DNA of 64,000 bases from Microbacterium sp. NIBRBAC000506063 (lineage in GTDB: Bacteria; Actinomycetota; Actinomycetes; Actinomycetales; Microbacteriaceae). Both the position numbers and the translations under genes were made by a program. The notes under the pieces are model-generated. The model was not told the origin of the DNA. It did no database searches and saw only the letters and a list, made by a program, of their open reading frames with translations. Each line of letters opens with the position of its first letter. Position 1 is the first letter of the stretch. The DNA lies in assembly GCF_017968845.1 (NCBI RefSeq), contig NZ_CP072876.1, positions 186,001-250,000 of the forward strand. Direction: 5' to 3'. This document shows, one piece after another, positions 9,986-20,534 of the stretch.

Positions 9986-11767
9986 TTACTCGGTGGCCGC
10001 TCCGGCGACCGGAGCCCACTCCCAGAAGTTCCAGAAGTAGTACGGCGACAGCGGTGCCGGGGAGATGCCCTCGACGCCCTTGTCCCACGCGGTCAGGCCC
10101 GGGAACTGGAAGATGGTGATGCCGTAGGCGTCGGCCCACAGGTGCTGCTCCACCTCCAGCTGGATCTGGGTCTGGTTCGCCGGGTCGAGCTCGGTCTCCA
10201 GGTCGGCCAGCAGACGGTCGACCTCGGTGTTCGAGTAGCCACCGAAGTTCGACGGCTTGTCGGTGCCGAACATCTGGTCGCTGCCGGTGAGGGCGAGGCT
10301 CGTCGAGGCCCAGGCGAAGATCACGGCGTCGTGCGGGTTGATCGGGTTGGCCGCGGTGTCGGTGAACTCCCAGTTGGGCTCGGAGTCGTCGATCACGTTG
10401 AAGCCGGCGAGGGCGGCAGACGTCGCGATGAGCTCGTACTGAGCGGCGCGACGGGCGTTGCCCTCGGGGTACCAGAATCGAACGTCGATCGGACCCTCGA
10501 CACCGGCCTCCTCGAGGAGGGCCTTGGCGCCGTCGATGTCGACCTCGGCGAACTCGGCCGAGCCGTTCTCCGCGACGATCGGCGCGTAGGAGGGCGAGCC
10601 CGGGATCGTGAGGAGCGAGTTGCGCACCTCGGCGTTCGGGTTCAGCGGCTGGATGAGCTTCTCGACGATCTCGTCGCGCGGGATCGTCTTGAGGAACGCG
10701 GTGCGAACGGCGAGAGCCGTGGCCTCGTCGCCACCGTAGGTGGCCGGGTCGAAGGGACCGCCGTTGTTGAACGTCAGGTCGACGTGCTCGTAGGTGGCCT
10801 CGTCACCGGTGTGGTAGTCGGCGCTGGCGGTGCCCTGAACGAGCTCGAGAACGTCGGGCGTCGGCTGGCCGGAGGCGACCTGGACGTCCTGGTTCTGCAG
10901 CGCCTGGACCTGAGCGGTCGGGTCGGCGATCTGACGCACCGTGATGCGCTCGTACTTGGGCGACTCGCCCCAGGCGAAGGCGTCGTTCGCGACGAGGGTG
11001 ACGTAGTCCTCCTCGACGAGCTCCTCGACGATGTACGGGCCGTAGGAGAGCGTCACCAGCGGGTTCTCCGGGGTGTTCGCGTGCTGGAAGTCGGCCTCCC
11101 ATGCCGCGGCGACCGGGGTCAGCCACTCGATGTCGCCGTTCTGGATGGCCTCGACCAGCTGGTCCTTGGCCTCCTGCGGGTCCTCGATCTCGGGGTAGGC
11201 CAGCTGCACGACCGCGTGTGCCGCGTTGCTGCCGACGCCGAACTGGATCTCCCAGTCGACGTATGCCTTGTCGTAGACGAGGGTCAGCTTCTTGTCGTCG
11301 ATCTCCGGCAGGGCCGAGGCCAGGTCGGGACGCGGGTTCGCGTAGTTGAACAGCGGAGCGCCGTCGGCGTTCTTGACGCCGGCGAAGATGTACGCCCACG
11401 ACAGCAGCATGTCGGCCTCGTCGACGGGGACACCGTCCGACCAGACGACCTCGTCGTTGATCGTGTACTCGACGGTGAGCGGCTCGTCGCTCGTCTTCTC
11501 GTAAGAGCCGAAAGCGGTGTTCTGGATGAGAGCCGGCGAGTCGTCGTAGTAGTTGAAGCCGCTGGTCGTCATGTGGGTGATGATGCCGTTGGCGACGTTG
11601 TTACCCGACGTGCTGTTCGAGTTGAAGTTGTCGATGATGTCGTTCCAGGACACCGTGATCTCGGTGTTCTCGATGACTTCCGACTCATACGGGTTCGAGC
11701 ATCCGGCGAGGACCAAGGCCCCAGCCGCAACGATGCCCACGCCCGCAGTCAGACGTGTGATTTTCAC
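9986..11767 (-). CDS. Peptide ABC transporter substrate-binding lipoprotein (SBP family 5)
   Basis: 593 residues, intact. The signal peptide VKITRLTAGVGIVAAGALVLAGC ends in a lipobox (LAGC), so Cys is the lipidated first mature residue. The body has the family 5 pattern: VEYTINDEVVWSDGVPVDEADMLLSW near the N-terminus, and VRTAFLKTIPRDEIVEKLI. It has acidic composition and aromatic-rich ends. The start GTG at 11767 is chosen over the upstream in-frame ATG because AGGAGG stands seven bases before it. It captures oligopeptides outside the membrane for OppB/OppC/OppDF. The gene heads the operon and has a plausible promoter at 11836-11865. Which peptides it binds cannot be told from sequence. Confidence 0.92.
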   Translation of the reverse strand: MKITRLTAGVGIVAAGALVLAGCSNPYESEVIENTEITVSWNDIIDNFNSNSTSGNNVANGIITHMTTSGFNYYDDSPALIQNTAFGSYEKTSDEPLTVEYTINDEVVWSDGVPVDEADMLLSWAYIFAGVKNADGAPLFNYANPRPDLASALPEIDDKKLTLVYDKAYVDWEIQFGVGSNAAHAVVQLAYPEIEDPQEAKDQLVEAIQNGDIEWLTPVAAAWEADFQHANTPENPLVTLSYGPYIVEELVEEDYVTLVANDAFAWGESPKYERITVRQIADPTAQVQALQNQDVQVASGQPTPDVLELVQGTASADYHTGDEATYEHVDLTFNNGGPFDPATYGGDEATALAVRTAFLKTIPRDEIVEKLIQPLNPNAEVRNSLLTIPGSPSYAPIVAENGSAEFAEVDIDGAKALLEEAGVEGPIDVRFWYPEGNARRAAQYELIATSAALAGFNVIDDSEPNWEFTDTAANPINPHDAVIFAWASTSLALTGSDQMFGTDKPSNFGGYSNTEVDRLLADLETELDPANQTQIQLEVEQHLWADAYGITIFQFPGLTAWDKGVEGISPAPLSPYYFWNFWEWAPVAGAATE

Positions 11768-11835
11768 GCTATTTCCTCCTGTGCAGGGTGGTGCGCCCAC
11801 GCATCTGGATAGAGTGCGTCGGCGCGGATAGACAC

Positions 11836-11865
11836 ACCTTATGCACGCTGGCCGCCCTGATCCAA
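11836..11865 (-). promoter_or_regulatory. Candidate sigma-70 type promoter of the peptide transport operon
   Basis: On the minus strand TTGGAT (11865-11860) and TAAGGT (11841-11836) are separated by 18 bases. Transcription would begin about 60 bases before the GTG of the binding-protein gene. The match is moderate and was found by eye only. Confidence 0.4.
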
Positions 11866-11928
11866 CACCCTGTGGAAAACGTTACAGAGCCTTAACTCGG
11901 AGCAACAAGAGTGTGACATTCTGACAAG

Positions 11929-12759
11929 ATGCACGCGTCGGATGCCGCCAACATGCCCCCTCTGCCCCGGTTCGGGGAAGGTTCGGCATCCGACGGTCTG
12001 CGCCGTCGGCGGCGCCTGTGGTGGGAGATCGCGATCGTCCTCGCGCTGTCTGTGGGGCGCTCTGCGGTGTACTCGGTGCTCGCTCTCGTGCAAGCGCTTA
12101 CGCGGGAGGAGTCTCTCGGATCGCAGTCGACGGCGCTGAACCCGGGCGCGAACGCGCAGGAGTTCTGGGACGTGCTCTACCAGTTCCTCGGGCACTTCTT
12201 CGCGCTGGCGCCGATCGCACTGGCGGTCTACCTGCTGTGGGAGCCCGGCCGCAACGCCTTCCGCGCGATCGGGCTGGACTTCCGCCGCTTCGGGCGCAAC
12301 CTCGGCGGCGGCGTGCTGCTCGTGCTCGTGATCGGCATCCCCGGCCTGGGGCTGTACGCGGCAGGGCGCGCGCTCGGGCTCACCGTGCAGGTGAGCGCCT
12401 CGCCGCTGGACCCCTCCTGGTGGACGATCCCGCTGCTGGTGATCGCCGCCCTCCGCGCCGGCCTGACCGAAGAGGTCATCATGATCGGCTACCTCTTCGA
12501 CCGCCTCCGCCGGCTCGGCTGGAGCTGGTGGTCGATCATCCTTGCCTCCGCGGCGCTGCGCGCCGGCTACCACGCGTACCAGGGCATCGGCCCGATCATC
12601 GGCAACTTCGCGATGGGCATCGTCTTCGGGTGGGTATACAAGAGGTGGGGTCGGGTGATGCCGCTCGTGATCGCGCACGCGCTCATCGACATCGTCGCCT
12701 TCGTCGGCTACCCGCTGGCCGCCGGCTGGTGGCCCGCCCTCTTCGGCCTCCCCGGTTGA
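11929..12759 (+). CDS. CPBP family intramembrane glutamic endopeptidase
   Basis: 276 residues, intact. A cytoplasmic N-terminus rich in Arg is followed by about seven hydrophobic helices. The family motifs are present: the paired glutamates in GLTEEVIMIGYLFDRL (about residue 180), a following histidine in RAGYHAYQG (about residue 217), and a C-terminal AHALIDIVAF. The conserved Arg of EExxxR is not in its usual place here (EEVIMIG), which is a common variation. Proteins of this family cleave within membranes or process peptides; the substrate is unknown. The gene ends eight bases before an insertion sequence that separates it from the convergent gcvP. Confidence 0.85.
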   Translation: MHASDAANMPPLPRFGEGSASDGLRRRRRLWWEIAIVLALSVGRSAVYSVLALVQALTREESLGSQSTALNPGANAQEFWDVLYQFLGHFFALAPIALAVYLLWEPGRNAFRAIGLDFRRFGRNLGGGVLLVLVIGIPGLGLYAAGRALGLTVQVSASPLDPSWWTIPLLVIAALRAGLTEEVIMIGYLFDRLRRLGWSWWSIILASAALRAGYHAYQGIGPIIGNFAMGIVFGWVYKRWGRVMPLVIAHALIDIVAFVGYPLAAGWWPALFGLPG

Positions 12760-12766
12760 CGCGGCG

Positions 12767-12785
12767 CTAGGCCGTGTTGATCAAG
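12767..12785 (+). repeat. Left terminal inverted repeat of the IS
   Basis: Nineteen bases, exact reverse complement of 13694-13712. Confidence 0.92.
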
Positions 12786-12818
12786 AGGTTTCGGCTTTCG
12801 GTGGGCGAGTCTTGAGCG

Positions 12819-13708
12819 GTGACGCGACACGAGATCTCTGACGCTGTGTGGGCGGTGATGGAGCCGTTGATGCCGACGGTGTCGGGCCGTTCGCGGCCGT
12901 GGACGGATCACCGGCTCGCTGTCGAGGGGATGGCGTGGAAGTACCGCACCGGCGCACCTTGGCGTGACGTGCCGGAGCGGTTCGGGAAGTGGAACTCGAT
13001 CTACAAGCGGTTCAATCGGTGGGCTGAGGACGGCACGTGGGAGAAACTGCTCGCCGAGGTGCAGAAGCAGGCTGATGCGGCGGGGAAGATCGACTGGGTC
13101 GTCTCGATCGACTCCACGATCGCGCGTGTTCATCAGCACGGCGCGACCCTCAGCCGGGACACAGGGGCTCTGTCGAATCACAAGAATTCGCGGGTCGAGC
13201 CGCCTGACCACGCGATCGGACGCTCCCGCGGCGGGCTGACAACCAAGCTGCACCTGGTTGCCGATGGGCGAGGCAGACCGCTGGGCATGATGATCACCGG
13301 CGGCAACGTGAACGACACCACGATGATGACCGCCGTCCTTGAGGACATCCGCGTCCCACGCGTGGGGAAGGGTCGGCCGCGGACTCGCCCGGACAGGGTG
13401 CTCGCCGACAAGGGCTATCCGTCGAGGGCGAACCGGGCGTGGCTGCGCGAGCGCGGGATCGCCGCGACCATCCCCGAACGTGACGACCAGATCGCGCACC
13501 GCCGCAAGAAGCCGGGCCGGCCGATCGACTTCGGTGACCAGCAGCAGGAACGATACAAGGGCCGCAACGTCGTCGAGCGTTGCTTCAACCGACTCAAGCA
13601 GTGGCGCGGGATCGCGATGCGATCAGACAAGCTCGCTCGCAACTACCGTGCCGCGATCTGCCTCGCCGCCACCCTGATCTGGATCAAGACCGACTTGATC
13701 AACACGGC

Positions 13709-13712
<4 letters not shown>
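12819..13712 (+). CDS. IS5 family transposase (DDE)
   Basis: 297 residues in one intact frame. The N-terminal helix-turn-helix-like region (DUF4096: WAVMEPLMP...[20 protein letters not shown]) is followed by the DDE catalytic core: first Asp in [16 protein letters not shown] (about residue 98), second in [15 protein letters not shown] (about 195), and Glu in [16 protein letters not shown] (about 255). The GTG start at 12819 matches the family start. Many IS427 relatives need a programmed frameshift to make transposase; here one frame suffices, so the element may be active. The stop TAG is read on the plus strand of a CTAG palindrome whose minus strand gives the gcvP stop. Confidence 0.93.
13694..13712 (-). 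repeat. Right terminal inverted repeat of the IS
   Basis: Nineteen bases, exact reverse complement of 12767-12785. It contains the transposase stop codon and overlaps the gcvP stop. Confidence 0.92.
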
Positions 13713-16606
<2,894 letters not shown>

Positions 16607-16609
16607 CTC

Positions 16610-17025
16610 CTAGCCCTCCGTGTGCGCGATGTAGGCGTCGCGGTCGAGCAGGCCGTCGGTCGCACCCTCGGCGACGGCGACCTTGATGAGCCAGGCGTCC
16701 TCGAACGGCGAGGAGTTCACCAGGGCGGGGTCGTCGACGACGGCGTCGTTGATCTCGGTGACGGTCCCGGCGACGGGAGCGTAGAGCTCGGAGACCGACT
16801 TCGTCGACTCGATCTCGCCGAAGATCGCCCCCTTCTCGACCTCGGTGCCGACGGCGGGGAGCTCGACGAAGACGATGTCGCCCAGCTCGTCAGCGGCGAA
16901 GTCGGTGATGCCGACGGTCGCGATCGCCGTGGCCCCGCGGTCCCTGAGCCTGTCGAAGGGCCCGCGGGCGCCACGGCGACCCACTCGTGCTCCTCGCTGT
17001 AGTGCAGCGCGTTCAGATCAGTCAT
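16610..17025 (-). CDS. gcvH: Glycine cleavage system H protein (one frameshift)
   Basis: About 138 residues. It carries the lipoyl arm that shuttles aminomethyl between GcvP, GcvT and the L protein. The lipoylated lysine is in [17 protein letters not shown]. The start ATG at 17025 overlaps the gcvT stop (ATGA) and has GGAGGAAGAA before it. After [10 protein letters not shown] the frame breaks near 16965; one extra C in the CCC run restores it. At the same place about ten residues (PFDRLRDRG) are inserted in what should be the loop before ATVGITDFA. They derive from a palindromic repeat (16939-16960) also found in gcvP, gcvT and nadB. Confidence 0.92.
16939..16960 (-). repeat. Dispersed repeat, copy 2 (in gcvH)
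   Basis: Reverse-oriented core TCCCTGAGCCTGTCGAAGGG. It encodes PFDRLRDRG inserted in GcvH. Confidence 0.8.
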
Positions 17026-18167
17026 TTCTTCCTCCGGTAGAAAGGCAGTGCGGTCACGGTCGCGGGGATCTTCGTTCCGCGTACATCAAGGAATACCGAG
17101 GTTCCGACCTCGGCAGAAGAGGGTGCGAGGTAGGCCATCGCGATGGGGTGGCCGAGTGTCGGGCTGAGTGCGCCGCTGGTGATCATGCCGAGCGCGTGCC
17201 CGTCGGCGTCGACGACGGCGTAGCCGGCGCGCCCGGCACGGCGACCCTCGGCCTCCAGGCCCACGAGCACGGGAGCGTCGGACCCTTCGCCCGGTTGCTG
17301 AGCCTGTCGAAGCACAGGGACCGAAGACTTGCCGACGAACTCCTCCTTGTCAGATGCCACGACCCGCCCCAGTCCTGCCTGCGCCGGACGGGTGTCGACC
17401 GAGAGCTCGTTGCCGTAAAGCGGCATGCCCGCCTCCAGGCGCAGCGTGTCGCGGGCGGCCAGGCCCGCCGGGACGAGTCCGTGCGGCTCGCCGGCGGCGA
17501 GGAGGGCGTCCCAGAGGGCGCCGGCATCCGCTGTCCGCACGAGAAGCTCGAATCCGTCCTCACCGGTGTAGCCGGTGCGGGCGAGGAGCAGGGCGTTGCC
17601 GGCGAACGTCGCGGAGGCCCAGGCGTAGTACTTCTGCTCGGCCCAGGGGATGCTGACGTCCTCGATGCCGGCGGTGGCGGCCACGATCGCCTCGGCCGCC
17701 GGGCCCTGAACGGCCAGGAGCGCGTAGTCGTCGGAGACATCGGAGACGACGACATCGACGTCCCGGGTGCGCGAGGCGAGCGCGGCGGAGGCGGCGTCGC
17801 GGTTGCCTGCGTTCGCGATGATCAGGTAGCGCTCCTCGCCGAGTCGATAGACGATGACGTCGTCGACGATGCCGCCGGCCTCGGTGAGGATCAGCGAGTA
17901 CTTCGCCTTGCCCACCGCCATGGTCGACAGGCGTCCGGCGAGGGCGTAGTCGAGGTAGGCGGCGGCATCCGCTCCCTCGATCCGGAACTCGGCCATGTGC
18001 GAGATGTCGAAGAGACCGGCGGCCTGACGCACGGCATGGTGCTCGGCGAGATCGGAGGAGTAGCGGACGGGCATCTGCCAGCCGCCGAAGTCGGTGAAGG
18101 AGGCGCCGAGGGCCTCGTGGCGCTCGCGCAGCACGGTGTAGCGCGGTGCGGCGGACGGATCTGACAT
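17022..18167 (-). CDS. gcvT: Glycine cleavage system aminomethyltransferase, T protein
   Basis: 381 residues, intact. It transfers the methylene group from GcvH-bound aminomethyl to tetrahydrofolate and releases ammonia. Family blocks are FGGWQMPVRY at the N-terminus, GLFDISHMAEF, the folate-site Asp region YSLILTEAGGIVDD, LARTGYTGEDGFEL and LRLEAGMPLYGNEL. The start ATG at 18167 has GGGAGAACTCC before it. Near residue 290 the chain contains VLRQAQQPGEG, encoded by a dispersed repeat (17294-17324) in the linker between the two folate-binding domains; it keeps the frame. The gene is first in the operon and lies 58 bases after a tandem glycine riboswitch, so glycine should induce it. Confidence 0.95.
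   Translation of the reverse strand: MSDPSAAPRYTVLRERHEALGASFTDFGGWQMPVRYSSDLAEHHAVRQAAGLFDISHMAEFRIEGADAAAYLDYALAGRLSTMAVGKAKYSLILTEAGGIVDDVIVYRLGEERYLIIANAGNRDAASAALASRTRDVDVVVSDVSDDYALLAVQGPAAEAIVAATAGIEDVSIPWAEQKYYAWASATFAGNALLLARTGYTGEDGFELLVRTADAGALWDALLAAGEPHGLVPAGLAARDTLRLEAGMPLYGNELSVDTRPAQAGLGRVVASDKEEFVGKSSVPVLRQAQQPGEGSDAPVLVGLEAEGRRAGRAGYAVVDADGHALGMITSGALSPTLGHPIAMAYLAPSSAEVGTSVFLDVRGTKIPATVTALPFYRRKK
17294..17324 (-). repeat. Dispersed repeat, copy 3 (in gcvT)
   Basis: A 31-base unit with core GCTGAGCCTGTCGAAGCACA. It differs from copy 4 at two bases and encodes LRQAQQPGE in GcvT. Confidence 0.82.
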
Positions 18168-18225
18168 GGAGTTCTCCCGGATGGAATCGGGTGGGATCAC
18201 GCGCTGGACAGCACGCTACCCGTGG

Positions 18226-18402
18226 AACTCCCCCTCTGTCATCGGCCTGAGAGTTTCACCCCAAGAGGTTTTCACCGTCGGCAGATCTTCGCTCGAAGAT
18301 CGTTTTTCAGAGCGGCCGGGGTGGGCGGTACGCGGTACCTGAGAGATTGGCGGGGAGGCTTGCTCCTTCGGTGCCCGGCTGCGATCGCCGAGGCTCTCCC
18401 GC
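18226..18402 (-). ncRNA. Tandem glycine riboswitch
   Basis: Read on the minus strand, the first aptamer starts with GCGGGAGAG (about 18402), holds CACCGAAGGAGCAAG and closes with AATCTCTCAGG. A short linker follows, and then a second aptamer with GCTCTGAAAA, GCCGACGGTGAAAACC, GTGAAACTCTCAGG and the 3' hallmark GACAGAGGGGGAG (ending near 18226). These are the two conserved cores of the gcvT-type glycine riboswitch as known in actinobacteria. It stands just upstream of gcvT, in the expected direction. No clear terminator stem follows, so control could be at translation or by an alternative pairing; this cannot be decided by eye. Confidence 0.93.
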
Positions 18403-18487
18403 ACACACCATGCGGCCTGTCTTGAATTGTCGGATCCATCCTACCGCTTCATCCGTCACACGATTTCCCCTTCTGGTCAGTTGCACC

Positions 18488-18508
18488 CTAAGATGGTCCG
18501 GAGGTTAG
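18488..18508 (+). promoter_or_regulatory. Possible operator/promoter of the nrtR-nad operon
   Basis: TAAGAT at 18489-18494 could be a -10 box. The arms CTAA (18488) and TTAG (to 18508) form a short inverted repeat around the ribosome binding site GGAGG. An NrtR site would be expected here because the regulator gene follows at once. Evidence is only visual and weak. Confidence 0.3.
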
Positions 18509-18512
18509 AGTC

Positions 18513-19232
18513 ATGATGACACGAACTGAGGAGATCCGCGTCGCGGTGTCGACGGTGATCCTCACCCTGCGCCGCAGGGGTGCCGGTGAGCTCCCGGTGC
18601 TGCACCTCCCCTCGTGCGCCGCACGCGCGACCCCTTCAAAGACCAGTGGGCGCTGCCGGGCGGCTGGCTCACGGCGACCGAGAGCCTGGAGGACGCCTCC
18701 GCGCGCACGCTCGCCGAGACGACCGGCCTCGCCCCAGCTACCTCGAGCAGCTCTACGCGTTCGGCGCCGTCGACCGCTCCCCACCCGCGTCGTCTCGATC
18801 GTGAACTGGGCGCTGCTGCGCTCAGACGAGGTCGACGCACAGATCGCCGTCCACCGGGCCTCCGGGCAGGCACCCGAGAACGTGCAGTGGTTCGATGCGG
18901 CCGACCTCCCCGCGCTCGCCTTCGACCACAACCAGATCATCGACTACGCCCTGTGGCGCCTGCGCAACAAAGTCGGCTACAGCCGCGTCGCCCACGGCTT
19001 CCTTCCCGCCGAGTTCACGCTCGCCGACCTCCGCGAGGCCTACGAGGCGATCCTCGCCCGGCGCCTGGATCCGGCGAACTTCCGGCGCCAGGTGGAGGCC
19101 TCCGGCACGGTGCTGCCCACCGACCACTTCCGCACCGGCAGCCACCGCCCCGCACGCCTGTACCGCTACAACACCGCCGTCGAGCTCGCCGACCACGGCC
19201 CGCTCTCCCGCCCGGAAACGAGGACGCCATGA
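18513..19232 (+). CDS. nrtR: NrtR-like NAD biosynthesis regulator (degenerate Nudix domain plus winged helix; frameshifted)
   Basis: About 240 residues. The N-terminal Nudix domain is recognisable (FKDQWALPGGWLTATESLED, then RTLAETTGL), but the catalytic REUxEE core is changed (RTLAETT). This is the state seen in NrtR, which senses ADP-ribose-type metabolites instead of hydrolysing them. The C-terminal winged helix has LAFDHNQIIDYALWRLR, FLPAEFTLADLREAYEAIL, LDPANFRRQVE and RPARLYRY. Three breaks (near 18606, 18735 and 18785) are joined. The start ATGATG follows GGAGG at SD distance. The gene overlaps nadA by ATGA, so it is autoregulated together with the NAD operon if it acts as known NrtR proteins do. 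Confidence 0.82.
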   Translation: MMTRTEEIRVAVSTVILTLRRRGAGELPVLHLPSCAARATPSKTSGRCRAAGSRRPRAWRTPPRARSPRRPASPQLPRAALRVRRRRPLPTRVVSIVNWALLRSDEVDAQIAVHRASGQAPENVQWFDAADLPALAFDHNQIIDYALWRLRNKVGYSRVAHGFLPAEFTLADLREAYEAILARRLDPANFRRQVEASGTVLPTDHFRTGSHRPARLYRYNTAVELADHGPLSRPETRTP

Positions 19233-20534
19233 CCCCTCTCACTCTCACCGACCCCTCGGTCGACCACGCCATCCAGGCGATCGTCTCGGGGACGTCGACG
19301 GATGCCACGTGCAGCACCGATCTGGCCGCCGGCCCTGGACCTTCGACGCGCGCCCCGGCTACGGCCCCGGCTCGTCGATGGGAGACGTGATCCCGACCGG
19401 CGCGCCGCGCCAGGGCGAGCTTCCGGCCGAGTACCGCGAGGCGGGCGAGGAGGAGCTGCACACCCGCATCCGCACGGCGAAGGAGACGCTCGCGGGCCGC
19501 GTGGTCGTCCTCGGGCACTTCTACCAGCGCGAAGAGGTCGTGCAGCACGCCGACTACGTGGGCGACTCCTTCCAGCTCGCCAACGCCGCGCTGGAGCACC
19601 CCGATGCCGAGGCGATCGTCTTCTGCGGCGTGCACTTCATGGCCGAGACCGCCGACCTCCTCTCGCAGCCGGAGCAGTCGGTCATCCTGCCCAACCTCGC
19701 CGCGGGCTGTTCGATGGCCGACATGGCCGACATCGACCAGGTCGAGGAGTGCTGGGAGCAGCTCGCGGAGGTCTACGGCGACCTCTCCGCGAAGGACGCC
19801 GAGGGGCGCGTTCCCGTCATCCCCGTCACCTACATGAACTCCTCCGCCGCGATCAAGGGGTTCGTCGGCCGCCACGGCGGGATCGTCTGCACCTCGTCGA
19901 ACGCGCAGACGGTGCTGGAGTGGGCCTTCGAGCGCGGGCGGCGCGTGCTGTTCTTCCCCGACCAGCACCTCGGCCGCAACACGGCCAAGGCCATGGGCGT
20001 GCCGCTCGAACAGATGCCGATGTGGAATCCGCGCCGGCCGCTGGGCGGCTCCTCCGAGGCCGAGCTGGCCGAGGCCCGCGTCATCCTCTGGCACGGCTTC
20101 TGCTCGGTGCACCGCCGCTTCACGGTCGCCCAGATCGACCAGGCGCGCGCCGAGCAGCCGGGAGTGCGCGTGATCGTGCACCCGGAGTGCCCGATGGAGG
20201 TCGTCGACGCCGCCGATGAGGCGGGTTCCACCGACTACATCCGCCGCGCGATCGACGCCGCGACCGAGCCCACGACCTTCGCGATCGGCACCGAGATCAA
20301 CCTCGTACGGCGCCTCGCCGCCCAGTACCCGCAGCACGAGATCTTCTGCCTCGACCCCGTCGTGTGCCCCTGCTCGACGATGTACCGGATCCACCCGGGC
20401 TACCTCGCCTGGGTGCTCGAGGAGCTCGTCGCCGGGCGCACGCCGAACCGGATCCAGGTGACATCGGATGTCGCCGAGCCCGCCCGTGTCGCCCTGGAGC
20501 GGATGCTGGCGGCGAAGCCCCGGTGGCCGGCTGA
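19229..20534 (+). CDS. nadA: Quinolinate synthase (two frameshifts)
   Basis: About 435 residues. It condenses iminoaspartate with dihydroxyacetone phosphate to quinolinate, using a 4Fe-4S cluster. The three cluster cysteines are visible in AIVFCGVHFMAETADLL, VIVHPECPMEVVDAADEA and DPVVCPCSTMYRIHP. Other blocks are VVLGHFYQREEVVQHAD and TSSNAQTVLEWAF. A break near 19330 follows about 35 leader residues, and another near 20520 just before the stop. Adding one C there gives KPPVAG and the stop TGA at 20532, which overlaps the ATG of nadB. The start ATG at 19229 overlaps the nrtR stop. Long N-termini of this type are usual in actinobacterial NadA. Confidence 0.93.

Noticed and set aside
9728..11812. 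Long plus-strand open frame of 694 residues across the oppA gene
   Set aside because: It is the antisense of an intact binding-protein gene with a lipobox. Its composition (Val/Arg/Asp runs) is the usual shadow in high-G+C DNA.
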